Of a DNA stretch of 64,000 bases, positions 1 through 11,465 are shown in pieces. The position numbers and the translations under genes were made by a program. Below the pieces are notes generated by a model. It was not told the DNA's origin. It did no database searches and saw nothing but the letters and a program-made list of their open reading frames with translations. The stretch's first letter is position 1, and the number at the start of each line of letters is the position of its first letter. Source of the stretch: Adineta steineri (lineage: Eukaryota > Rotifera > Eurotatoria > Adinetida > Adinetidae); the NCBI GenBank assembly GCA_905250115.1, contig CAJNOI010000141.1, forward strand, positions 124,001 to 188,000. The letters run 5' to 3'.

Positions 1-1063
1 TGTTTGATCATTAACAGAAGCGATTTTAGCGATTGTGAAATATCAAACAGCAAGTTTTCGGCAATACACAAATTATTTTGAGTTGCAATCCGAGGAATGT
101 ATAATGATAATCATAATTTTTCTCTTTGAATTATATCTAATAAATTCTAAAGGATAATTTTAAAAGTTTCTCGATTCTTTTCACTTAAAAGATATTTATC
201 GATAAACTTAAGTCAAATAGTAAAATATTTGAAAAAACTTTTAGGACATTCTGAAATTCATTTAATATTGAAATGATATACATATAAGGGTGGGTGTGGA
301 TGTCTCTAATCTTAACTCACATCCACACCCTTCTCTTTTCATTAAATTTTGAAAAAATTTCATTGAGAAAATAACAACAAAACGAAAATATTTTCATAGA
401 AAACTTCACTGATTTGGGTTTTGTTTGATGAAAAACAAGGAAAATTGAATCTAAAATCGTTTTCCATTTAGAACAAAATCTTCATCAAAATATAAAATTG
501 AAGAAAATTTTTAGTTTTCATAATTTGATTTTGAAAAAATCTTGTATTATTCATTTAAACTTAAAATAAAGAAAAGTTTTACTTTGAAAAAAATTGAATG
601 AAATCTAATAAAGAAATTTTGAAATATTTATTTCAATTTTTCTATTTATTTTTCTTTCGAATCTCGTTTTTTTGTTTCCATCTAAATGAAAATGTTCATT
701 GATTTCATTTTCACAAATCACTCTTTAATTTCAAATTTTATTTACATTTTTCAAAATCAAACAGAAACTAAAATTGGAAAATGATAAAATTTATTAATTT
801 ATTAAAAGAAAATCTTTTCAGCATTTGTTTTGTTCAATTGAATTCATTTCAATTCGATATTTATTATCAATTTTTTTTATAAAATATTTTCTTTTCTTCT
901 CTTACGCAAAATTTAACAAGAAATGAAGAATTTTACATTTATTAATTCGAATTTTTAATCAAAATTATGAAATTAAATACAATTTTGGAAAAAAAATCAA
1001 AAAGAAATGTCGTCGCTGTTTTCTTATCAAAAAGTTTGTTTTTTTTCAAAATCAAAATTTTAT
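1..1063. other. AT-rich intergenic stretch
   Basis: No credible coding sequence is visible. The stretch holds one perfect 12-bp hairpin (292-330, listed separately). From about 780 it resembles the 3' flanks of the two other minus-strand NHL genes (about 4800-5160 and 14440-14710), so the downstream part is duplicated flank rather than unique DNA. Confidence 0.6.
292..330. repeat. Short hairpin, telomere-like arms (copy a)
   Basis: GGGTGTGGATGT at 292-303 is matched by its exact reverse complement at 319-330, leaving a 15-nt loop. This is one member of a dispersed family in the window whose arms carry GGGTGTGGGTAT-like sequence. Confidence 0.75.
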
Positions 1064-3228
1064 TCACAGTATTATTTCAAACTTTTGAACTTGATGATTA
1101 AAATAATCAACAACATAAAGATTTCCTTCATCATCAAAAGATAAACCCGTAGGACGTTTCAATTGATTGGATTGATTTCTTCTTCCACTGAATGTATTAA
1201 CTATTGTCGAAAGGAAAAAAGTCGAACGCTAAATGTAGAAAAGTAAAATGTAGAAAATAAAAATTTAGAAAGTCAAAAATGTCGAAAACTTCGAATATGT
1301 TTTAAGAGGATGTAAGTGTTTTCTTTTTCTTTTGTCTACACCCAAAGCCTAGTTCTACCTATTGTTTATTTCTGACAGCAGTGACAATGAGAAGACCTTG
1401 TTTCTATCGTTTTGAAATTTTTTGACATTTTTTCTTTTGAGTAAACTCAGACATACCCTTCTATTTTCACCAACAACAATTTCACCTTCTTCTTTTCCTT
1501 CACACCAACGCATTACTCGATCATTTCCACCATCTGCCACATATATTTGACCTAGGTCATCAACAATTACTTCTTTAGGTGAAGACAATTGATTAAGTTT
1601 TCTTCCTTCACCATTTCCTCCAGCCACAACTATGCCTTCTTTTGCACCTTTTCTCCATTTCATTACACGATGATTGAACCAATCTGTTACATAAACAGAT
1701 TGTTCTTCATCAACAAAGATAAAAGTAGGATAATCAAGTTGATTTCCATATCCATTTGCACCTGCCACTATAATTCCTTCGTTGTGATATTCACCCATTT
1801 TCCATCGTCTCACTTCATTCTTCTCACAATCAGAAACATAAAGAAATCCATGCTTATCTATTGCTAAACCATAACAGTCAATATTGTCAATGAGAATTTG
1901 TTGATTTTGATTCATCCATTGAATCACACGTTTGTTCCCATAATCAGCAATGATGATGGAATGATTTTTTTGATCTACAACCACATCTGCTGGGCATCTC
2001 AACTGATTCATTCGATCTCCTTCCCCTTTTCCACCTGCAACGATTTGTCCTTCATATGCATTATATTCCCATTTAACAATACGATGATTATTAAAATCAG
2101 CAATAAAAATATTTTTGTTTTTATCAATAAAGATTCCAAGAGGACCACTGAGTTGATCTAATCGTCGTCCTTCTCCATTTGCACCAGCCACAGTGATGGC
2201 ATCTTGTTTCCATTTGTTGAGTTTTGATTCTAGAAAAGAATGAAAACAAAAGATTTTCTTTTGAGAATTTTTTTAGATAAAATTGAAATTATTTATTTTT
2301 TCAATAAATGAATTTTTCTCATTTTGCTTTCTTACTACAACTATTATTGTAATTTTCTCGCTTCATTCTTCAATTCCTACCAATTAAAATAATTTTATTT
2401 GATTGATTTTCATCTAAAGTTTTCGATGAAAATGGACAAGAGAAAAAAGATTTATTTTCTGAATTGAAAGAAAATCTAAAATGAAATAAACTTACTTGAA
2501 CTGATTTGATTTGTTGTTAATTGCATTTGATTGGTTGATGATACTAATGTTGATGTATGATTATTTTCCTGATCAATTTCAATTAAATGAACAACATATG
2601 ATCCATTTGGATGGTCTAACGCATTACTTTTTACACGAAATTCTGTTCCCAATCTTAAAATAATTTCATCTTCACTTTCATATTCTGTATAAGCAGATAC
2701 TTTTTTCCCATTTAATGCTTCAATTAAAAACATCGTAGAGTTTTTTTTATTTCCAAGAAATCCTTTGATAACATTAACTGATAATGAACATGAGCTAATA
2801 CTCCACCATGTTATTAGTTGATTTTTAGTAAAATCTTTCCCAATATCTGCAGTAATACCTCTCCATACGACTTCTTTAACAGTTGGTAATTTATTTAATG
2901 CTGTATCAAATAATTTCAAATAAGGAAACCATACTTTTAATAACTGCCTATTTTCATTTCTTAAAGCTTGATTTAAAAGACGATATAAAGATTGTTCACC
3001 CCATTCCATTGTATAAATATAGATTGATGCTGATTCATCACGTGTTAAACCATGTTCTGATGGATAATGACAATGGTTTTTTGCTATTTGGATATAATAT
3101 AGTAAATTAGCAATTTGAGATTGAATTGGTTCTAATGCTTTTTCAACTGTAACAAGTTTTTCACTACGAAAACCATAAACAGGGGTTAACTTTTTAAATG
3201 AACAATCAATATCACTAAAACGATTCAT
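1064..3228 (-). CDS. ADP-ribosyltransferase-NHL fusion protein, last blade interrupted
   Basis: Exon 1 (3228-2496) encodes about 244 residues of an R-S-ExE mono-ADP-ribosyltransferase. Arg123 lies in VWRGI, the S-x-S motif is at 143-145 (WWSISS), and the ExE glutamates are 186 and 188 (SEDEII). Family members move ADP-ribose from NAD to protein side chains, typically arginine. A GTAAGT donor leaves phase 1 and joins an acceptor at 2229, giving an in-frame NHL beta-propeller exon. Five NHL repeats read cleanly. The sixth is cut: its first residues stop near 1458, an insert of about 270 bp follows, and the remainder resumes at 1186 and ends at the stop codon 1064-1066. The obvious GT/AG pair across the insert does not keep the frame, so the protein either ends in unrelated residues (stop near 1355) or the gene is decaying. 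No signal peptide or membrane segment is seen. The ART assignment is firm, the fusion is well supported by phase, and the substrate is unknown. Confidence 0.72.
1187..1458. mobile_element. Small insert with degenerate inverted ends, MITE-like
   Basis: This block interrupts the sixth NHL blade and is absent from the two minus-strand paralogues. Near one end it carries a degenerate array of units like gtcgaaaag/gtagaaaat (about 1204-1290). Near the other end is an inverted counterpart (about 1412-1445); two 21-nt segments match at 17 positions after reverse complementing. There is no coding capacity and no clear target-site duplication. It could also be a young intron, but the splice phases do not fit. 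Confidence 0.45.
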
Positions 3229-5175
3229 TTCACTGTTCTATTCTTTATATTTATCTAAAATAATCAATGAAAATATTAAAATTTGTTTTTTTTTCTCAAA
3301 TGGATCGGATTCTATAGTTTATTTATATTTTTAGATAAGATAAGAGAAAGGAAAAACTTGGATGAATAATCTTCACAATTAAGAATATTCGACAGAATAA
3401 ATAAAAATGATGAAGATGAATATGTGTAGGGATGATAGTGTTAAATCTGTATCACAGTGAATAAACTTTGTTTATTAAACTTACTGAATGAACTCTATAT
3501 CAAAATCCACGATGCTTATGTACAGAGCTAGTTAGAAAATTCAAAGATATTAAATTAAAAATAGAATTCACTAACTTTGACAGAACGAAAGAAAAGAAAA
3601 AAAAGAAAGAACGAACAAACATATATGGATAAAACCCTTATGACATAACCTAGATACATAGCAGATATTTAATTTGAATAGTAAAATATAAATGATCTTT
3701 ATATTCTTATTACATTTTTTATATGAAGTATAATTAAAATTAAAATCATATACTTAGTTTTACATTCTATAAAATATTCCAATATGTTACTATATATGTG
3801 ATTGTTCGTGCAATGCGTGTCTATCTATTCATCTTCTCTATACGTTTCTCTTGTTCTCTTTTCTTTTGTTTAGTTAAAATAAACTATTATTTTATCTTAC
3901 ATTTATCTTTTTAATTATACATCGTTGTCGTTTCTTTTCGTTCTTTTGTAAAACAAGAATTATCCTCTTCTTCAAAATATTCACTCTTTAAATACTTAAC
4001 CATACCGGTAGAACGTGAGAAAATGTAGAAGAAGTAGCATTCTTTATGGCAAGATATATATCATGCCATAATATATATCAAGACGTGACACAAACATAAA
4101 TCGAAATATTTATTGAGGGTGTGGGTATGAGTGTGCTCTCTTTTTTTTGAAGCCCAATGTCTGACGGTTCTAATGGTATATGAAACGTAACTATATCTTG
4201 AAATGCAAAAACTCTACAGCATACCACGTTTTGATGTTTTTCTTACTACTGAATCCCTTCATTTTGCAAGCATATTTTCATTATGGATTATACAATAACA
4301 CTAAAAAATTATTTTTTTTTGAAATTGTTTTCAAAATAATGAGTCATTCAGCACCTTGGAAAAAAGACCGAAATTTTTTCACGAAAAACCTTTCGAAAAA
4401 ATAAAAAAAACTAACATATTCTTACTCAGCTCGACGATCCCTATCCAACCATGTATGCAAAACCGAAAAACAAATTTTGATTTAATTTTGCATTGTTTGC
4501 ACCTTATAATAATCAACTTAAATCAAAAGATTTTATGTAATGTTTTTTCTCGGAAAATAAAAATCTAAAAATATTTTTTATTAAATTAAGCTTTTCAGTT
4601 AATTAGAATTAGTTTTGAAAAAATAAAAATAGAAAATAAAATCTAAATTACATTTCAATCTATTTTTTTACATTTATCATTTGTTGAATGATTTTCTAAA
4701 TGAAATATTTTATAATTATTATCAAACTGAAACAGAAAAGCATACAAGGACAAAATAAACTTATATGTCATAGTTATAAATAAAGATAATTTGATTTTCA
4801 TATGATAAAATTTATTAATTTATTAAAAAAACTCTTTCCAACTATTGTTTTGTTCAACTAAATTCAATTGCAATTCGGTTTTTATTATCAAGTTTTCCTA
4901 AAATATTTTTGTTCTTTTCAGCTTTGAATAATTCTCAAATTTTGTCAAATAGAAGAAACAAAAATATTTGATTCAATTCAAGTTACAAAATATTTTCTTT
5001 TCTTATCTTGCGCAAAATTCAACAAAATATGAAGAATCCACCGTTTATTTGTTGAAAGTTTTTAATCAAAATTATCAAATTAAATTCAATTTTCAAGAAA
5101 AAAACTAAAAAGACTTTTCTTTATTCTTTTATTCAATAAAAACTTCTTTTCGTTTTTTCAAAATCAAAATTTCAC
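3229..5175. other. Intergenic, AT-rich
   Basis: No gene is supported. It contains a single unpaired GGGTGTGGGTATGAGTGTG half-site (4118-4136) of the hairpin family and an imperfect 22-nt palindrome near 4050-4071. From about 4800 it resembles the 3' flanks of the other NHL genes. Confidence 0.5.
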
Positions 5176-7567
5176 TCACAAAATTATTTCAAATTTCTCA
5201 ACTCGATGATTCCGATAATCAGCCGCATAAAGATTTCCTTCATCATCGAAAGATAAACCTGTGGGATAACTCAATTGATTTGATTGATTTCCTATACCAT
5301 TTCCGCCAACAACAATTTCACCTTCCTTATCTCCTTCACACCAGCGCATTACTCGATGATTCCTCCAATCTACCACATAGATTTGACCCAAATCATCAAC
5401 AATTACACCTCGAGGTTTAGACAATTGATTGAGATTTCCTCCTTGACCATTTCCTCCAGCTACAACTATTCCTTTTGTCGCATATTTTTTCCATTTCATC
5501 ACGCGATGATTCTCTCTATCTGATACATAAACAGATTGATGTTCATCAACAAAGATAAAACCAGGAGAAATGAATTGATTGAGTTGATTTCCTTCACCAT
5601 TTCCTCCTGCCACTATAACTCCTTCGTTGTTGTATTCTCCTATTTTCCATCGTCTCACTTCATTCTTCTCATCAGAAACATAAAGAAATCCATAATTATC
5701 CATTGCCAAGCCCCAACAGTGAATATTGTGAATGAGAATTTGTTGATTTTGGTTGATCCATTGAATCACTCGTTTGTTTCCATAATCAGCAATGATGGTC
5801 GAATGATTTTGTTGATCAACAATCACATCTGTTGGACTGCTCAATTGATCTATTCGATCTCCTTCTTCATTTCCACCTGCAATGATTTGTCCTTTTTTTG
5901 CACTATACTTCCATTCTACAATACGATGATTCCAACGATCAGCAATGAAAATATTTTTGTCTTTATCAATGAAGAATCCACAAGGGTGATCGAGTTGGTT
6001 TAATTTCTGTCCTCCTTCAATTTCACCAGCCACAGTAATGGCATTTTCTTTCCATTTGTTGATTTTTGATACTAGAAAATGATCAAAAAACAAGATTTTG
6101 ATGAAAAGAAGAAGAAGAAAGTTTGTTTTTCCTCGAAGAAAAAAAAGGAAAAGATTAGTTTTTAATGAAACTTTGATTCTGTTTTTGTCAAATTTGAATT
6201 TTGAATGAAATATTCATAAATATGTTTAATGAAAAGACAAGTTTTTTTATTCTTTTGGGTAAAATTTCTTAAAATGTAATGAAGAAATATTTTGTTTCAA
6301 AAAGAAAAAAGTATTTGAAAGTTGTATTTTTTAGAATGAAAATTTTAAAGAAAATGTATTTCTATTGAAAGATAGTTTATGTTTGAAACAAATTGGCAAA
6401 TATCTAATTTGAAAAGGAAAGTAAGGAAAGTAAAAATGATAAAAAGATTTGTTGATTTGTTTTCTGGTAAATAAAAATTTGAAAAAAAGAAATACTTTAG
6501 AATATTTGCGAATAAAAGAAGTGGTTTGAATTGAAAAATTTGTGTAAAATAAAGAAAATTAGTAAAGATTTAAAATATTTCAATTAGAAATAAATTTTAT
6601 CTTTTAGAGTATGGATGCGTAAGTGAGCTACGAATTTGGAATTTACGTGAAGCTTTTTTTTTGTTACTCAAGAAATATGTCAATTCTTATTTTTTCTTTT
6701 ATTAGAAAACTTTACCATTTATTGTTGTTTCGGCCTTTTTAATGAAAATAACCCATATTGTGATACTGATGATAGTTAACAGGCTAAGAACGACAATGAT
6801 AATTAAAATCAATATTGCTTTCCGATGAGATAAAGATCTAAAATTAAAGATATATTTCGAATAAATGAATCAAATACTTACGATCCTGTTTGTGGACGAG
6901 TCGATTGTCTAATATTATTTGCATTCTCTGATTCAGACTAAATATTAGAAAAAAAATTATTCATTTAGAATTCTTTAAAAAGTGTTGATTATTCTCCTAA
7001 CTAAACATTGAATTTGTTCAATTTAGTAATCTTTTCTCGAATAATTATAAAAAAATATTCCTTAATGTATTTCATCTATTTCTTTGAATTTATTTTATAT
7101 CAAACAAAGACGGTATGAGTAAGGGTATGAGATACATCCCGCGCCCACACTTATTCACACTCGCACCCTAAAATAGTTATTTCATTTTGTAACTTTTTGT
7201 AGCACAATCCTGCATATGAAAAATCTACTTTTCTGGTTAAAACTCAGATAGAACAGAAAGAGAGGTACTAGCTTAGCATTAGTATTAATTTAACATTAGA
7301 ATAATGCAGTGCGAATACTAAGCCAGCACCCCTAAACACAACACCACTTACTTTGCATTCTAGTGATGCATCATATGCAGTCACGCGTTTTGCAGCCAAC
7401 TCTATATCTTCTTCTTCTTCGTCTTTGTCAATAAGAGGTCTTTTATATTCCATGATTTGGTAGTTAGGTTTAGGTAACTTCCCAAGCGTTGGCTGTGATG
7501 ATACTGTAGTTGTTACTTTTTTTCTTGAAGATGTTGATTTTGGTTCTAAGAAGGCAAAATCAATCAA
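5176..7567 (-). CDS. Type II membrane NHL-repeat protein
   Basis: Four exons join in phase: 7567-7352, 6937-6882, 6837-6716 and 6071-5176, giving about 429 residues. The first exon encodes an acidic, probably cytoplasmic segment with a DEEEED stretch. The third encodes a basic SHRK motif followed by a roughly 22-residue isoleucine/leucine/valine-rich membrane span ending in IKK. The last, joined through a phase-1 intron, encodes six NHL repeats that should form a six-bladed propeller outside the cytoplasm. The order basic residues, span, propeller with no signal peptide suggests type II topology. The first ATG (7567) is provisional: a possible acceptor CTTAG at 7546-7550 could mean an upstream first exon. 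All blades are intact, unlike the neighbours at 1064 and 14726. NHL propellers bind proteins or RNA; the ligand here is unknown. Confidence 0.8.
7112..7168. repeat. Degenerate hairpin of the GGGTGTGGGTAT family (copy c)
   Basis: A left half with AAGGGTATGAG and a right half with CACACTCGCACCCT face each other across a short centre. Pairing is imperfect, but the motif and layout match the cleaner copies at 292 and 10418. It lies in the first intron of the membrane NHL gene. Confidence 0.5.
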
Positions 7568-9177
7568 GAAGAGATATTAGAAATGCAGTACTGATGAAAA
7601 AATTGTTAGTTTATTCCTCCAAAAAATTGAAAATTGTATTACAGAAGTCGTGTGATGAAATTGTTCTCATCTGAATTTGTGAAAAGAAAATATTCTGAAG
7701 TTATCACTATAGGATCCGTTTGACTAAGGAATTCTTTCGACCTTAGTTACAAATATGAATACGCTTTTAAAATGCTTCATTTTGCACACTCAAAATTAAG
7801 AGTACCACTAATTATAATCGTCAGTGCACTTAGAATTGGGGAGTCATTTAGGGCATAACACTGCTTGCGCAAAGAAAATAAGTTTTAGATAAGTAAGTTT
7901 TTAATTGGAAAATATGTTTTCTTTTAAAACTGAATGTGAGTATGGCTGTTGGAAAAATACGCGTAATCGCATCTACCCACACTCACCTTCAAACACAAAC
8001 GTTTATTATCTGAATTGCCGGACTTCTAGAGGATAATGATACTTGATTGCGCTTTGGACTGATTTATCTACCTATGAATGGAACCTTGATTTTGCAAAGA
8101 GCTCAAAATCTATAGAATATTTTATCAATAACTTCTTCGTAAGATAATTGTCAGTCATAATCTAAATAAAATCGAATAATAAAATTTATATGATCCTCTC
8201 AAACACGATTCAAATCTTCAATATTCTAAAACTTCTTCTCTGACTCTTACAAAATAATTTCCATACCTGTGATTGTGTATTAGTATGTCGTCTTTGTTTT
8301 GAAAATAAATGAGAGACTAAACAGTAATCATCCTATTATATACAGTCCTTTCTTATCTTCTTATTCTAATTTCGAAATTGGTATATCTAGGTTTTTTCCC
8401 ACTTTATGGTAGGTATCTATTACATTTTATTTATAACAAAGAAGAAGAAAAAGACCTTTAAAAAATAGTTACGATGGATTGGAAAAAAGCAATTTAAAAA
8501 ATTATCTTTTAACATGTAATACGATACTGACCATGAAATGAGAAAAAACAAAACACAGTTTACATTTGAAAATCACAAAAACTCAACAATAATTCATCGG
8601 AATCTATCCTTATCCAAGATAAGTTGAACATACATATAACACTTGTTACATGATGCGTAATCGGTTTCAACAAGTGTGGCATATTCTCAGATCGAAGATT
8701 ATGAACTCTGCAAACGGTCGTTTATACCTGTGTGTATTTTCTACTACTTCGGTTGATTTATTCTTCATAAATGTACTGTCAGAATGAGCTGTCCCTCTCC
8801 TTCATTTATGAAACGATAAAGGTCATATTAATTCCGATTTCATCTCTTCTTCACGTCTTGTTTATATAATACTGTGTTCTATATGATATATTAAATCAAT
8901 AAAGATCATTACCTAGATTATAATAGTAGAATCAATCAGATCTTTATTTTGTAATCGATATTAATGATGAATACTATGTAATAATTATGGTTAGAAAAGA
9001 AAATGTATTAATGTTAAGTTATTACTGAAGGTTTTTTTTCTTTCGTTTCTATATTGTATTAATGATGTGCTCAGTATTGCATGACTGACGTATAATATTA
9101 TTGAGACAGTAAAGAATATTATATTTCTTTATGATCGTTTCAGATACTGTTCTTTGGATGAAAGTATTATTGATGAA
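7568..9177. other. Intergenic, with a degenerate hairpin
   Basis: No ORF is supported. A degenerate hairpin copy lies at 7933-7990 (GTGAGTATGG facing TACCCACACTCAC). On the minus strand a GTATGG donor-like site near 8260-8265 could end a noncoding 5' exon of the NHL gene, and TTTCAG at 9138-9143 could be an acceptor for the plus-strand gene that follows. Both are weak. Confidence 0.4.
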
Positions 9178-9840
9178 ATGTTTCAATATCATTTTTTCAC
9201 AAAAAGAAAATTGTTTATTATGTTTATAGTATTGTTAATTGTCTTATTAATTATTATAAATTATAATAAATTATTTTGTGTTACATATGAAGAAGAAACA
9301 AACAAATATTCATCATTAGTTTATATGTCTGAAGAAGAACGTAATATAATTCGTTTATATTTAAATAAATCTCATACAATGCTCGAATATGGAAGTGGTT
9401 ATTCAACACTTTATTTTTCTCAATTTGTTAATGCTTATTATTCAATCGAACATAATGAACAATGGTATAAAACAATAAAAAATCTAATTGATCATTCACC
9501 AATTGTATCTTCAATTATTAAAAAATATATTCTAATACCTATTAAACCTGGTTATAAAGGTTGGTTAGATGGAGTTTCAGACGGTAATAAAATACAATTT
9601 CATGATTATATAAATGCAGTACATTCATTCAATGTTAATAAATTTGATAGAGTTTTAATTGATGGACGTGCTCGTGTTGATTGTGCATTTGAAACTTATT
9701 CTTATCTTGATAAAAATTCAATAATATTCGTTCATGATTATACAAATCGAGATTATTATTCTAATATATCAAAAAAATATTATAAAATTATTTTTCAAAC
9801 TTATGAAGGTCAAACTCTTGCTGCATTTAAACTACGTTAA
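9178..9840 (+). CDS. Membrane-anchored SAM-methyltransferase-like protein
   Basis: The first in-frame ATG is at 9178, giving 220 residues. The frame is open to a TTG at 9154, with an acceptor-like TTTCAG at 9143, so an upstream exon is possible. Basic residues (FTKRK) and a hydrophobic span at about residues 12-29 predict an N-terminal signal anchor. The remainder has class I Rossmann methyltransferase features: glycine motif LEYGSGYST, an acidic ribose-binding position in YYSIEHNEQWY, and a motif IV-like region VLIDGRARVDC followed by IIFVHDY. The likely activity is methyl transfer in the secretory pathway, but no substrate can be named. It ends 56 nt from the convergent minus-strand remnant. 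Confidence 0.65.
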   Translation: MFQYHFFTKRKLFIMFIVLLIVLLIIINYNKLFCVTYEEETNKYSSLVYMSEEERNIIRLYLNKSHTMLEYGSGYSTLYFSQFVNAYYSIEHNEQWYKTIKNLIDHSPIVSSIIKKYILIPIKPGYKGWLDGVSDGNKIQFHDYINAVHSFNVNKFDRVLIDGRARVDCAFETYSYLDKNSIIFVHDYTNRDYYSNISKKYYKIIFQTYEGQTLAAFKLR

Positions 9841-9895
9841 TTATTTTATTGATAAAACAAATATAAGGTTTACGAAAAATAATAATAAATCGTAA

Positions 9896-10340
9896 TCATA
9901 CATGTAGATCATAAAATTTTTTATTTAGTTTATCTTCATTATCAAGTAAAACATGAAGATAACTTTCATTTTTTTTATAAAATTTTAAAATTCCTTTCTA
10001 ATATTCATTTTGAACAATCGTTTTTATTTCATCTTTTGTTGAACTAGAACCATCATGAAAAACAAGAAAAATAAGTTTATTACATGTTGAATTTAATTTT
10101 TCTTTAACATTACCAAAAGCAGCAGCAATTGAAAATAATGGAGAAATTGTTGAAAATTCACGATGTATATCGCAAATATCTTTAGGTTGTGTATAAAGTC
10201 GAGAAATCTCAACACCTGTTATATCAATTTTCATTTCAAACCAAATTTTTATTGGTACTATACGTTGTAAATATTTTTTACATACATCTTTATCATGTTC
10301 TTTAAAGTATGCTTCATCAGCTTCAAGCATTTCAATAAAT
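9896..10340 (-). pseudogene. Unidentified gene 3' end, probably decayed
   Basis: An acceptor-like AAAATTAG precedes 10340 and the frame then reads through EMLEADEAYFKEHDKD to a TAG at 9998. In the same frame a further 32 coding-like codons rich in K, D, E and N run to TGA at 9896-9898, suggesting a nonsense change in a once longer exon. No upstream exon is found; within 100 bp a hairpin repeat begins (10418). I do not recognise the family. It may be the last exon of a truncated duplicate. Confidence 0.4.
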
Positions 10341-10417
10341 CTAATTTTAAGAAAAATATTACTTTTTTCAATATATCAAATAATTTATTTCGATTTATAA
10401 TCGTTCTAATTTTTTGA

Positions 10418-10460
10418 GGGTGTGGGTATTGCTGCTCTGTCTTTATCTATACCCACACCC
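10418..10460. repeat. Hairpin with perfect GGGTGTGGGTAT arms (copy e)
   Basis: GGGTGTGGGTAT at 10418-10429 is mirrored exactly by ATACCCACACCC at 10449-10460 with a 19-nt loop. It is the best-preserved member of the family. Confidence 0.85.
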
Positions 10461-10646
10461 ACAACATTTCTAAACAGCAAATAGGTCTATAAACTATTTA
10501 AAAATTTGAAAGAAAGTATTTCGATGGACTATATTTATCTGCAACCTATACATGTAATGTGACTTATAGTATTTGAAATTCAATTTAATAACTAGGCATA
10601 GTATCGTGTTATATATTTTTAAAAGATTTGTAACTAGCAGGTAAAT

Positions 10647-10704
10647 GTGGGTGTGGGTAAGTTTTAGTTAGAAATAAATCTGAGCTTATAGTTACACTCG
10701 CACC
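10647..10704. repeat. Degenerate hairpin (copy f)
   Basis: GTGGGTGTGGGTAAG faces an imperfect partner with CTTATAG and TTACACTCGCACC. It lies 187 bp from copy e and has the same orientation logic. Confidence 0.55.
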
Positions 10705-11465
10705 TATCTTCCCAGAAACTATCGAGTACAGTGTTTTATCTAGGTGTCGTTTTTCTGATGGATGAATCGAAATTTAGGGTGAGCGGCGCCCACTCGATCC
10801 AGCCGTTGGATAAAACGCTGATTAAATACATTAATATCAGCTACAAAACAGATTTTGTACAAGAAACATTGTATTTTCTTATTCAAGTGACGATTTTCAA
10901 TGTTTTTCTTTCATATCCTTCCGCCATAGTTTGAATATCATGAATACTTATTCTATTTACAGCAGATCGTAACTGACATCTGGTAAAATTTTGTTCATAA
11001 ATCAGCTTTAAAAACGGAAGCGAATTTATTTTTCTTATTTACCAATAATTTTTAATGTTGTTTTGTTGCAGATGTTTCAACAAAAATACTTCATGTTGAT
11101 ATTATACTGTAGGAGAAAAAAAACTTGTTGTTAATTTCAGCGACATACTGAAGAGCTTTTCTGTCACTTTAACAATTTTCTAGTCAGTTACTTAAGAATA
11201 GCACTGCAAAACAATTTATTTTTGTTCAGTTTGATTTGGGTCAGTGTTAATAAAATATAATAATATGTGAATAATGGAAAAAAAGAAAGATTTCTCAGTT
11301 TCCATGGGCGGAAATAAATTTCAACGCTTTTTTCCAAATGTTTTAGTTTTACTCAAATATTCTTTTCTCCTCATATTTGAAGATATATTTTATTTTATTA
11401 TCATCATCTGTTTTTATTAGATATTTTAGATTATTGATTTTTATAAGTGGTACAAAACATTCATC

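Noticed and set aside
1589-2161. Plus-strand ORFs overlapping the NHL exon (also 5284-6003, 14834-15556, and minus-strand ORFs within 12939-13777)
   Set aside because: They are antisense shadows of the repetitive NHL coding sequence. The same shadows recur at each paralogue and have no domain content.
4050-4071. Imperfect 22-nt palindrome around GATATATATC
   Set aside because: A short palindrome with a mismatch in AT-rich DNA is expected by chance; no partner copies were seen.
10731-10934. 67-residue plus-strand ORF with a locally GC-richer start
   Set aside because: No recognisable product, no splice or start context, and no coding-like codon pattern beyond the first part.
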